Numbered from the stretch's first letter, positions 1-6,715 are shown. The stretch: 7,593 nucleotides of DNA from Pseudomonadota bacterium (GCA_027592155.1 JAQCKY010000095.1:1-7593), one strand, 5' to 3'. Translations and numbers: made by a program. The notes: generated from the letters alone by a model not told the origin.

Positions 1-1881
1 CAGCGTGGCGATCGCGGCCTCTGCAGTGACGTGAGATCTCGCATCGACGATCCAAGGCTGGGCAACGGCCAGCGCTTTCTCCGACAAAGCCGATAGTTCA
101 GAAATTGCGCCGGCAATATCAGCCGTGGCCAGTTTACGCTCTGCCCTGGCAACAATCGCTTCGACACCATTCTCCTCAAGATTATTGGTTCGCCGCCAAC
201 GGACGGCCTCGGTCAGCCGGCTAATCGTTCGGTCCACCCAGCCGCTTCCATCCGGAATTATTTCAGCGCGGACGATCAAACCCGCACGCTGTTCAAACCG
301 CGCGCGAAGCTGTTCGGCGGTGGCGACACCTTTGGCGGCAAAGGGCTTCAGAATGGCCAATTGAGAGTCAATCTCCGCATCGCCCGAAGCGAGGGCTTGG
401 ATGGCGGCCACCTCTTCGGTGAACAGCCGGCTGGCGCGAACCGCCTCACGTAATTGGCCAACGGCAACGAGTATGGCAGGAACGGCACGCGCTTTGTCGG
501 AGGGCCGGGAGTCGTCGACGGTTTTTTCGAGTTTACTGACCTGTCCGGAAATTGCATCGAGGACGCGCTTGTTTTCAGCTGTCGCGCCGCCGCCTTCGGC
601 CTCCAAACGCAGCAAACGATCCGACAAGCGCTTCAGTTCCGCAGCGTTGGATCCTTCGACCGAAACGCCCGTGGCTTCAGCAAGTTTCCGGACATCACCC
701 AGGGAATCTTCCAGTGTGTTGAGACGGCGTAATGTAACATCGAGCTGAGCCTGCAACCGAGCCCGCTCCGCCTCCAAACTCTTGAAGTCGAGAGGCGGAT
801 TCGCCGCCGCCCGCGCCTCGAGCTCCGAAATCCTTCCGGTTAGGCCGGTAATGCGTTGCGCCTCGGTCGAGGCGCCCTCGCTTCCTGTATAATATTTGGT
901 AACAATCGGGCTCCAAAGCGGCAGAGTGCCGGCGCCAATGCCGACCACTAACACAATAACAATGAGGTTTGCGAAAAATAAGCCAGTCCGCCCGCGGGAT
1001 TCACGTGGCGGCCCTTTTTCTACCGGCAGCTCCACTATACCTTCCCCAGGCCTTTCGGCTTCGGGGGTATCAGCGGGGATCTCAGCAGCGGTATCGGCGG
1101 CTGTTTCCGGTATGACGGTTTTATCGCTCACGCGCACCTCTGGCTCATGGTTACCGGGTCCTGGGGCTTCTGGCTTAAGTCCGTCGAACAACCGCAAGAA
1201 TGCTGCTTGAGTCGGTTCGGTCGCAACATGTATCTCCTGCCAATCTAATTTCTGCGCCGTCTCTGTAACCGTCGGGGATAAACAATACGCGGTCAATCCC
1301 TTTACCGCGCGGATCAAGCGGGCTTTGCGAATGAGGGAAACGAAAACCTCCGCCGTACGAGGTGAATACAACACCACGCCGCTAATTTCACCCTTCTTTA
1401 TGGCCTGAACGGTGCTCCGAGACAATTTCGATGCCGCAACCGCGTCGTAAAGGTTCACACGGCGGTAGTCATAACCGTCTTCAACGAGATCGGCGGCCAG
1501 ATCTCCGGCAACGGTTGTACCTGCGGGATGAAGCAGAGCCCCTGCTTTTGCATCGATTCGCTCTTTGATTCGCTGAAACAACGCATCCACGTCACCGCCG
1601 GCGACATCCACCGTCTCAAAACCTGCCTCCCGCGCAGCCGCGGCAGTCGCCTCGCCAACCGCATAGACGGGAAGGTTCCGACCGCCCTCAATACCGGCCA
1701 TCGCACGCGCGCCATTGGCACTGGTCAGCAGGATGGCTTGGAATTCCGAGAACTCTATCGGTGGCGGCGCCCGGTTTTCGACACTCAACAGCGGCTCCAA
1801 CACCCCTTCAACGCCGAGGGTCTGCAGCTCGTTGAGCAAAGCGCCGCTATCGGCTTCGGGGCGGGTCACCAAAACGCGCAT
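1..1881 (-). CDS. hemD: HemD-Mic60 fusion: uroporphyrinogen-III synthase joined to a mitofilin-like membrane protein (partial, C-terminus off the window)
   Basis: The frame starts at ATG 1881-1879 and has no stop through base 1 (627 codons; I checked every triplet). Residues 1-~233 look like HemD, which cyclises hydroxymethylbilane to uroporphyrinogen III: MRVLVTRPEADS at the N-terminus, LLTSANGARA, VYAVGEATAAAAREAGF, VVLYSPRTAE and AYCLSPTVTE, in the usual order. Residues ~234-298 are an acidic, Pro/Ala/Glu-rich linker. A single membrane helix lies at ~301-320, preceded by basic RESRGRTG, which predicts a cytoplasmic N-terminus. Residues ~340-450 are charged and heptad-like, probably a coiled coil. 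The rest resembles alphaproteobacterial mitofilin/COG4223, with AVRWRRTNN near residue 562 followed by ARAERKLATADIAGAISEL. The start lies 4 nt after hemC. Inferred topology: HemD domain in the cytoplasm, coiled coil and mitofilin region in the periplasm. It could be a true fusion, or two genes joined by a one-base indel or sequencing error (see the internal start). HemD assignment is firm; the Mic60-like assignment is from sequence resemblance. Confidence 0.85.
   Translation of the reverse strand, partial: MRVLVTRPEADSGALLNELQTLGVEGVLEPLLSVENRAPPPIEFSEFQAILLTSANGARAMAGIEGGRNLPVYAVGEATAAAAREAGFETVDVAGGDVDALFQRIKERIDAKAGALLHPAGTTVAGDLAADLVEDGYDYRRVNLYDAVAASKLSRSTVQAIKKGEISGVVLYSPRTAEVFVSLIRKARLIRAVKGLTAYCLSPTVTETAQKLDWQEIHVATEPTQAAFLRLFDGLKPEAPGPGNHEPEVRVSDKTVIPETAADTAAEIPADTPEAERPGEGIVELPVEKGPPRESRGRTGLFFANLIVIVLVVGIGAGTLPLWSPIVTKYYTGSEGASTEAQRITGLTGRISELEARAAANPPLDFKSLEAERARLQAQLDVTLRRLNTLEDSLGDVRKLAEATGVSVEGSNAAELKRLSDRLLRLEAEGGGATAENKRVLDAISGQVSKLEKTVDDSRPSDKARAVPAILVAVGQLREAVRASRLFTEEVAAIQALASGDAEIDSQLAILKPFAAKGVATAEQLRARFEQRAGLIVRAEIIPDGSGWVDRTISRLTEAVRWRRTNNLEENGVEAIVARAERKLATADIAGAISELSALSEKALAVAQPWIVDARSHVTAEAAIATL
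1129..1141 (-). promoter_or_regulatory. possible internal ribosome binding site and GTG start for a free Mic60-like protein
   Basis: On the minus strand AGAGG (1141-1137) is followed by 5 nt and GTG (1131-1129), codon 251 of the fusion. The protein from there would begin (M)SDKTVIPETAADT, with the membrane helix about 50 residues later, like a stand-alone mitofilin N-terminus. The same bases read GTGA, and the TGA is in the frame one base forward of hemD. That is the normal layout of a 4-nt overlap between two genes. No experimental start is visible; this is inference from spacing and protein layout. Confidence 0.45.
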
Positions 1882-1885
1882 GGGG

Positions 1886-2878
1886 TTAGGTCTCTTCCCG
1901 CATTTCCGGATGCTTGTGGATGACCTGTTTTTCGACGGCTTTCGGGGCATCCATCAAAATGGTGCCGCCTTTTTCCAACAGTTCGATACCAAGTCCTCTG
2001 CCCAAGGCTTCTGCCTCGTCAACACCGCCGGAGCGAACGCCGGAATGATATTCGTTGCCGTCGGGATGAGCCAAAACGCCTTTTATGGTCAGTTGTCCAT
2101 TGCCATCGACGACCGCATATCCGGCCACGGGCGTATAACAATTGCCGTTTAGCGCATTCAGCATGGCGCGCTCCGCGATGACCGTTGCGGTCGTCGTAGG
2201 GTCGGCCAAAGCTGAGATCAAATGGTTGGAGCGCAGATCATGGGTTCGGCAGGTTGCCGCCAAGGCGCCCTGTCCGACGGCGGGCAGAATTTCCTCAGGA
2301 TCAAGGGCTTGCGTGATATCCGCCTGTTGCCCCAATCGGTTGAGCCCGGCCACGGCCAGAAGGGTCGCATCAATGGCTCCGGTTCGGACCAGGTTCAGAC
2401 GGGTATCGACATTGCCCTTGATCGGCACGACCTGGAGTTGAGGATATTTGTGCAAAATCTGGGCGCGCCGCCGCAGTGACATGGTCCCGACCGTACTCGC
2501 CGGCGGCAACGTCGCGAGGCTGTCCGCCTTGTCCGAGACAAAGGCATCGCGCGCATCCTGGCGTTCCATGATCGCGTGCAAGGCGATGCCGTCGGGCATC
2601 CAGGTCGGGAGGTCTTTCATCGAATGGATGCCAATATCGATCTCGCCCTTGAGGAGAGCCTCGTCCAATTCTTTTGAAAACAGCCCTTTTCCGCCCATTT
2701 CGGTCAGCAGTTCCCCACTGACCCGGTCGCCGGTCGTTTTGATGACGATCAGTTCGACGGCACGCCTTTCAGTGAGTTCTTCATGGGCTTCGCGCAGGCG
2801 GGCAATAACCATATTGGTCTGAGCGAGAGCAAGTTTGCTTCCACGGGTTCCGATGCGAAGCGGGGTCGATTCAGTCAT
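1886..2878 (-). CDS. hemC: porphobilinogen deaminase (hydroxymethylbilane synthase)
   Basis: HemC polymerises four porphobilinogen molecules into hydroxymethylbilane in the cytosol, the step before HemD in tetrapyrrole synthesis. The 330-residue protein is slightly longer than the usual ~310, with the extra mainly at the C-terminus. Family motifs are in order: IGTRGSKLALAQ (residues 9-20), GGKGLFSKELDEAL (62-75), DIGIHSMKDLP (81-91, with the catalytic Asp expected at D89), TMSLRRRAQ (132-140, substrate-binding Arg pair), GNVDTRLNL (155-163), and NGNCYTP (244-250), whose C247 should carry the dipyrromethane cofactor. The region around C247 differs from the E. coli GGCQVP form but keeps the Cys. 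The ATG precedes the expected N-terminus closely. The stop lies 4 nt before hemD, so the two are almost certainly co-transcribed and probably translationally linked. Confidence 0.97.
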   Translation of the reverse strand: MTESTPLRIGTRGSKLALAQTNMVIARLREAHEELTERRAVELIVIKTTGDRVSGELLTEMGGKGLFSKELDEALLKGEIDIGIHSMKDLPTWMPDGIALHAIMERQDARDAFVSDKADSLATLPPASTVGTMSLRRRAQILHKYPQLQVVPIKGNVDTRLNLVRTGAIDATLLAVAGLNRLGQQADITQALDPEEILPAVGQGALAATCRTHDLRSNHLISALADPTTTATVIAERAMLNALNGNCYTPVAGYAVVDGNGQLTIKGVLAHPDGNEYHSGVRSGGVDEAEALGRGLGIELLEKGGTILMDAPKAVEKQVIHKHPEMREET

Positions 2879-2970
2879 TCTGTTTAGACATCCTTGTCTG
2901 GCCTCTGGAATTTAGCGGTGTTTGACCTTACACAGTACAGTTCTAACCGAAACTGACTAAGCGAATATTT
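2879..2970. promoter_or_regulatory. divergent intergenic region between hemC and tsaD
   Basis: This 92-nt stretch is noticeably more AT-rich than its flanks and must hold the 5' signals of both divergent genes. Toward tsaD there is a TTGACC (2922-2927) that resembles a -35 element, with only a poor -10 match (TAACCG, 2944-2949, spacing 16). I found no convincing -10 toward hemC. A weak AAGGA lies 12 nt before the hemC ATG; tsaD has no clear Shine-Dalgarno. The presence of promoters is inferred from gene orientation, and the exact boxes are uncertain. Confidence 0.5.
2886..2899. repeat. short inverted repeat in the hemC leader
   Basis: AGACA (2886-2890) and TGTCT (2895-2899) are perfect inverted copies around a 4-nt loop. 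In the hemC transcript the AAGGA-like ribosome site lies at the loop (AGACA-AGGA-TGTCT). It could be a small hairpin displaying the ribosome site, but a 5-bp stem is easily due to chance. Confidence 0.3.
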
Positions 2971-4035
2971 ATGATTGTTTTGGGTATCGAGACAAGTTGC
3001 GATGAGACCGCAGCCGCCATTATCTCGGATGAAGGCGGAAGGCCCCGAATCTTGAGCAATCAAGTCTTGAGCCAACACGAAGATCATCGCCCCTTTGGCG
3101 GTATTGTGCCAGAAGTCGCGGCGCGGGCGCATCTGCGTCATGTTGACCGCCTGATCAAGGACGCCCTTGCCGAAGCGGGCATCGACTTTTCAGAATTGGA
3201 TGGCGTTGCCGCGACGGGTGGCCCCGGCCTGATCGGTGGCGTGATCGTCGGCGTCATGTCCGGCAAGGCGATTGCGGCAGTACATGATCTGCCCTTTATC
3301 GCGGTAAATCACCTTGAGGGCCATGCGCTGACCGCCCGTCTGACCGATCAGGTTGCCTTTCCTTACTTGCTGTTATTGGTCTCCGGCGGGCATTGCCAAA
3401 TACTCGCGGTCGAGGGGGTCGGCGCCTATCAGAGGTTCGGCACTACGGTCGACGACGCGATCGGCGAGGCTTTCGATAAGACGGCAAAGATGCTGGGGCT
3501 CGGATATCCCGGCGGCCCAGCATTGGAACAAGCCGCTCAGAAAGGCGATCCCGAACGGTTTAAACTGCCCCGCCCGATGCGCGGCCGGGAGGGATGCGAC
3601 TTTTCATTTTCAGGTCTCAAGACCGCCGTCCGCCAGGTCGTGCAGAACCTCGATCAACCGCCAACCGAAAAAGACGTGGCGGACATCGCGGCCTCGTTTC
3701 ATGCAGCGGTTGCCGATGTCTTGCAGGATCGATGCCGGCACGGGATTGAACGGTTCCGGCGACGTCATGGTGACGATGTGACCCTCGTGGTCGCAGGCGG
3801 AGTTGCCGCCAACCGGACCTTGCGGGATGCCTTGGCGGGGTTATGTAAGGCGGAGCAGGCGACGCTCGTTTGCCCTCCGATCAACCTCTGCACCGACAAT
3901 GCCGCGATGATCGCCTGGGCGGGGATTGAGCGCCTGCGGCAAGGCTCCGTCGACGATCTCGCCTTCGCGCCCCGGCCCCGTTGGCCGCTGGATCCGGACG
4001 CGCCTGCCGCCATCGGCGCCGGGGTAAAAGCCTAG
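2971..4035 (+). CDS. tsaD: tRNA N6-adenosine threonylcarbamoyltransferase
   Basis: TsaD transfers the threonylcarbamoyl group from threonylcarbamoyl-AMP to A37 of ANN-decoding tRNAs, working with TsaB and TsaE in the cytosol. The 354 residues match the family length. The start is the canonical one: MIVLGIETSCDETAAAI at residues 1-17. Further motifs in order are GGIVPEVAARAH (43-54), NHLEGHALTARL (113-124, metal ligands H114 and H118), LLLLVSGGHCQI (133-144), FDKTAKMLGLGYPGGPALE (168-186), FSFSGLKTAV (211-220), VAGGVAANRTLR (274-285) and CTDNAAMIAWAG (307-318, metal ligand D309). All expected catalytic residues are present. It is divergent from hemC and followed after 39 nt by gpsA with no visible terminator, so it probably leads the plus-strand operon. 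Confidence 0.97.
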   Translation: MIVLGIETSCDETAAAIISDEGGRPRILSNQVLSQHEDHRPFGGIVPEVAARAHLRHVDRLIKDALAEAGIDFSELDGVAATGGPGLIGGVIVGVMSGKAIAAVHDLPFIAVNHLEGHALTARLTDQVAFPYLLLLVSGGHCQILAVEGVGAYQRFGTTVDDAIGEAFDKTAKMLGLGYPGGPALEQAAQKGDPERFKLPRPMRGREGCDFSFSGLKTAVRQVVQNLDQPPTEKDVADIAASFHAAVADVLQDRCRHGIERFRRRHGDDVTLVVAGGVAANRTLRDALAGLCKAEQATLVCPPINLCTDNAAMIAWAGIERLRQGSVDDLAFAPRPRWPLDPDAPAAIGAGVKA

Positions 4036-4074
4036 ATGATGTTTACCAATCGACGAACCGGGATAAAGTAGGGC

Positions 4075-5067
4075 ATGGCAAAACTTGGCATATTGGGCGC
4101 GGGCGCCTGGGGAACAGCATTGGCCACGGTCGCACGACGGGCAGGTGCCGATGTCGTGCTGCAAGCCCACGAGCCCGAGGTCGCGGACTCGATCAATTCG
4201 GCCCATGAAAACTCTCTGTTTCTGCCCGGGATCGAGCTCGACCCCGGCATCGTTGGGACTACCGACCTCAATGAAGCCATCGATGCCGACGCGGTATTAG
4301 CCGTGGCACCGGCACAGTTCCTGAGACCAACCCTCAAAGCGGTAGCGTCGCAATGGCGGACCGGTGTTCCTGTCGTGATTTGTTCCAAGGGCATCGAACA
4401 GAAAAGCGCCGCCCTGATGAGCGAGGTGGCCCGGGGAATATTACCCGATGCCCCGATCGCGGTGCTGTCGGGGCCCACCTTTGCCGCCGAAGTGGCGCGC
4501 GGATTGCCGACCGCCGTTACCTTCGCCTGTAAGGACGACGCGGTCTACGACACGCTCGTTGGCTTGGTGAACACACAGACCTTCCGGATTTACCGTTCCA
4601 CCGACATCGTCGGCGCGGAGATCGGCGGCGCCGTGAAGAACGTGCTTGCCATCGCCTGCGGTATTATCGCGGGCCGCGATCTCGGTGATAATTCCCGCGC
4701 GGCACTGATCACCCGCGGCCTTGCCGAGTTGATCCGGCTCGGCCTCGCCAAAGGCGCGGACCGGGACACCTTGTCCGGCCTATCGGGTCTCGGCGATCTG
4801 ACGCTGACCTGCAATGCCATGCAGTCCCGAAATTTCTCGCTTGGCCATGCCCTGGGTTCAGGCCGCACCCTGGATGAGGTTTTGGCTGAACGAAACTCGG
4901 TCGCGGAAGGTGTGTTTTCGGCGTCCTCCGTCACAGATCTTGCCCATCAGCTCGGCGTCGACATGCCGATTTGCACGGCTGTGGACGGGGTGATAAATCA
5001 CTTCGCCGACATCGACGCAACCATTGCGGGCCTCCTGTCACGGCCGCTCAAGGAAGAAACCGCCTGA
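4075..5067 (+). CDS. gpsA: NAD(P)-dependent glycerol-3-phosphate dehydrogenase
   Basis: GpsA reduces dihydroxyacetone phosphate to sn-glycerol-3-phosphate, the backbone for membrane phospholipids. The 330-residue length is typical. The N-terminal Rossmann fold shows GILGAGAWGTALA at residues 5-17. It is followed by CSKGIE (103-108), LSGPTFAAEVARGLPTAV (131-148), GAVKNVLAIACGI (185-197, with K188 as the expected catalytic Lys), DNSRAALITRG (205-215), GLGDLTLTC (238-246) and SRNFSLG (251-257). The ATG gives the Rossmann motif the usual position. Its ribosome site is weak (GGGATAAAG, from 4060). It follows tsaD and precedes the yciI-like gene by 22 nt, both on the same strand. Confidence 0.97.
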   Translation: MAKLGILGAGAWGTALATVARRAGADVVLQAHEPEVADSINSAHENSLFLPGIELDPGIVGTTDLNEAIDADAVLAVAPAQFLRPTLKAVASQWRTGVPVVICSKGIEQKSAALMSEVARGILPDAPIAVLSGPTFAAEVARGLPTAVTFACKDDAVYDTLVGLVNTQTFRIYRSTDIVGAEIGGAVKNVLAIACGIIAGRDLGDNSRAALITRGLAELIRLGLAKGADRDTLSGLSGLGDLTLTCNAMQSRNFSLGHALGSGRTLDEVLAERNSVAEGVFSASSVTDLAHQLGVDMPICTAVDGVINHFADIDATIAGLLSRPLKEETA

Positions 5068-5089
5068 CGGCGACATAAGAGACTGGATC

Positions 5090-5371
5090 ATGCGTTTCTT
5101 TATTTACCGCGTCGACAAGCCCGGCCATGAAGAGCTCCGCATGGCGACACGCCCTGCACATTTGGATTATGCGAGGGGGCTGGGCGATAAGTTGGTGTTG
5201 GCGGGCCCGACCTTCACCGAAGACGGAAAGACCATGAATGGCAGCGTATTTCTTCTCGAGGCTAAGAACCGGGAGGATGCGGAAACGATCACCGCCGCCG
5301 ATCCTTACGAAAAAGTCGGGCTTTTCGAATCGAAAATAATCCGGCCGTTCCTGCAGACGATGCCGGAATAG
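5090..5371 (+). CDS. YciI family protein
   Basis: This is a 93-residue protein of the YciI family (YCII-related domain), a small ferredoxin-like alpha/beta fold. It keeps the family pattern: an N-terminal strand (MRFFIYRVDKPG), RPAHLDYARGL with the conserved His at H24, KLVLAGPTF (34-42), GSVFLLEAK (51-59) and ADPYEKVGLFES (70-81) with the conserved Asp D71. A His/Asp pair has been proposed as an active site in YciI proteins, but no substrate is established. The frame is open upstream to an ATG at 5024, but that would overlap gpsA by 44 nt and add 22 residues unlike the family, so I chose 5090. The gene lies 22 nt after gpsA and 26 nt before the EVE-domain gene, which suggests operon membership. 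The function is unknown. Confidence 0.9.
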   Translation: MRFFIYRVDKPGHEELRMATRPAHLDYARGLGDKLVLAGPTFTEDGKTMNGSVFLLEAKNREDAETITAADPYEKVGLFESKIIRPFLQTMPE

Positions 5372-5385
5372 AGACGGCCATCAAT

Positions 5386-5390
5386 GGGAG
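5386..5390 (+). promoter_or_regulatory. ribosome binding site of the EVE-domain gene
   Basis: GGGAG lies 7 nt before the ATG at 5398. It is one of the clearest Shine-Dalgarno sites in the window and supports that start. Confidence 0.7.
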
Positions 5391-5397
5391 AGACAGA

Positions 5398-5811
5398 ATG
5401 AAATATTGGCTGGTTAAATCCGAACCCAATACCTGGTCCTGGGACGATCATGTGAAGGCCGGTGTCGAGCCTTGGGACGGCATTCGCAACTACCAGGCCG
5501 ACAACAACATGAAAGAGATGAGGATCGGCGATAAAGCGTTTTTCTATCACTCGGTGAAAGAGAAGCAGATCGTCGGCGTCGTCGAGGTGGTGAAGGAGCA
5601 TTACCCGGACGATACCGATCCGAAGGGCATCTTCGGGAGGGTGGATTTCAAGGCGCTCTATCCGGTCGAGACGCCGGTGACCCTCGCCGACATCAAAGCT
5701 GATGAACGTCTCAATCACCTTTTGATCGTGCGCCACACCCGTCTGTCGGTCGTGCCCATCGACGCCAAGGCCTGGAAGGTCATCTGCAAATTGGCAGGCG
5801 TTAAGCCTTAA
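5398..5811 (+). CDS. EVE domain-containing protein
   Basis: The 137-residue protein is a single EVE domain, a PUA-like fold related to human thymocyte nuclear protein 1. Diagnostic features are the N-terminal MKYWLVKSEPNTWSWDD (1-17), WDGIRNYQADNNMKEM (26-41), IGDKAFFYHS (43-52), IVGVVEVVKE (58-67), DPKGIFGRVDFKAL (74-87) and the C-terminal LLIVRHTRLSVVPID (108-122). In this family the pocket is thought to recognise modified bases in DNA or RNA; the aromatic residues W4, W26 and Y50 are candidates for lining it, by inference only. Here the gene sits in a housekeeping series, not beside restriction or methylation genes, so a role with native modified nucleic acid is more likely than phage defence. 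A strong ribosome site precedes it, and the next gene starts 28 nt downstream. Confidence 0.95.
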   Translation: MKYWLVKSEPNTWSWDDHVKAGVEPWDGIRNYQADNNMKEMRIGDKAFFYHSVKEKQIVGVVEVVKEHYPDDTDPKGIFGRVDFKALYPVETPVTLADIKADERLNHLLIVRHTRLSVVPIDAKAWKVICKLAGVKP

Positions 5812-5839
5812 GCGCTCATTGGGATATCGGGATTTCGCG

Positions 5840-6367
5840 ATGTTAAAGAAGATCCAGAATTTCATGCGCGACCAAGCGCTGAATTCCGGCCGTAAGGAAG
5901 TCACCCGCTTCAATGACGGGCTGCGGGGGATGACGGATGAGGACATGGGTATCGTGCTTGCCGTTGCCACCGTCATCCGGGTCAATATGGAAAAGGAAAA
6001 ATATCTCCCGGTCGACCTCTTTACCGGCAAGATCAGCCCGACCATCAACGAGCTCGGCAAATACCAGATGGCGCTCAACAAGCTCGCCAAGCAATTCAAT
6101 AAAATGGGCCAGCCGACCGACGCGGTCGGGGCGGTGGTGCTCTCTCTGTCGATGCGCTGCCTCAATGTCCCAGAGCTTCTCCCCCTCGGCAGGGAAATGT
6201 GGGAGGTGCTGGCACGCGGCATGCCGCATGTTGAGCAGTCACTGAAGGATGGCGAGGAACAAAAAGGCGAGCCTTTTCCCAAACAGGTTTGGGATGAATG
6301 CCATATGATCCCGGCGGGGCTGGAACCAACAGGGTGGAAGGCCGAACGTGAGAAGTCGGCATCATGA
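5840..6367 (+). CDS. conserved-looking hypothetical protein, coupled to the Rieske gene
   Basis: I do not recognise this 175-residue protein. It begins MLKKIQNFMRDQALN and appears mostly alpha-helical, cytosolic and soluble. There is no signal peptide; the hydrophobic stretch at 37-48 (MGIVLAVATVIR) is too short for a membrane helix and is followed by charged residues. Residues 58-90 (VDLFTGKISPTI, then ELGKYQMALNKLAKQFNKMG) suggest a Gly/Pro loop and an amphipathic helix. Two cysteines (C107, C154) and three aromatic residues near the C-terminus (W151, F146, W166) stand out. A TTG at 5819 would add 7 residues; I prefer the ATG at 5840, with GGGA at 5829-5832 as the likely ribosome site. Its TGA stop overlaps the ATG of the Rieske gene, so the two products are probably made in step and may interact. 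Coding status is supported by operon placement and the overlap. Confidence 0.8.
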   Translation: MLKKIQNFMRDQALNSGRKEVTRFNDGLRGMTDEDMGIVLAVATVIRVNMEKEKYLPVDLFTGKISPTINELGKYQMALNKLAKQFNKMGQPTDAVGAVVLSLSMRCLNVPELLPLGREMWEVLARGMPHVEQSLKDGEEQKGEPFPKQVWDECHMIPAGLEPTGWKAEREKSAS

Positions 6368-6705
6368 GCGGTGAGCGCCAACTGATCTGCGGCCTCGACG
6401 ATATCGAAGACGGGGAGAGCGCCGGCGGTAAGGCCGACATCGGCGGGCGTGAACGCTCCCTGGTGCTGGTGCGCAAGGGCGAGATAGTGTTTGCCTATAT
6501 CAATTCCTGCCCCCATATCGGCGCGCCCCTGGAATTACGCCCCGGCTATTTCCTGACGCTGGACCGGTCCCACATCAACTGCGTCAATCATGGTGCCCAT
6601 TTCCGCATTGAGGACGGCTATTGTGTGCAAGGCCCTTGCATCGGCCAATCCCTCAAGCCGGTCGACGCACTGATCGAAGACGGCAAGGTTTACGTCCAAG
6701 GATAA
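6364..6705 (+). CDS. Rieske [2Fe-2S] domain protein
   Basis: This small protein (113 residues) is a single Rieske ferredoxin-like domain. The cluster ligands are C49-x-H51 in NSCPHIGAPLE and C73-x2-H76 in NCVNHGAHFRIEDG. There are 21 residues between H51 and C73, against 15-17 in most Rieske proteins, with FLTLDRSHI filling the longer loop. The loop cysteines that form the disulfide of bc1-type Rieske proteins are missing, which fits a lower-potential, ferredoxin-like role. Two other cysteines follow in YCVQGPCIGQSL (C87, C92). There is no signal peptide or membrane anchor, so it should be cytosolic. Its start overlaps the preceding stop as ATGA, implying translational coupling. It may pass electrons to an oxygenase or reductase, or serve as the redox subunit of a complex with the upstream protein; no partner oxygenase is visible in the window. 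Confidence 0.95.
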   Translation: MSGERQLICGLDDIEDGESAGGKADIGGRERSLVLVRKGEIVFAYINSCPHIGAPLELRPGYFLTLDRSHINCVNHGAHFRIEDGYCVQGPCIGQSLKPVDALIEDGKVYVQG

Positions 6706-6715
6706 AGGGCGCCGC

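Noticed and set aside
1715..2152. Open frame of 145 codons on the plus strand
   Set aside because: It is antisense to the hemC end and hemD start, both well supported, and shows no recognisable domain.
4036..4071. Eleven-residue frame starting ATGATG right after the tsaD stop
   Set aside because: It fits between tsaD and gpsA and could be a leader peptide, but it has no ribosome site of its own beyond the tsaD end and no codon pattern suggesting attenuation.
5024..5089. Upstream extension of the YciI gene to an ATG at 5024
   Set aside because: The extra 22 residues are basic and unlike the family, and they overlap the end of gpsA; the ATG at 5090 gives the usual YciI N-terminus.
5398..5811. 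EVE gene as part of a phage defence island
   Set aside because: EVE domains do occur in modification-dependent restriction, but there the domain is fused to or next to a nuclease. Here no nuclease, methylase or mobile gene is nearby.
5305..6516. Open frame of 403 codons on the minus strand
   Set aside because: It lies opposite the end of the YciI gene, the EVE gene, the unknown gene and the start of the Rieske gene. The first two and the Rieske gene are secure, and the translation looks like no protein I know. Long antisense frames are expected in GC-rich codon usage.
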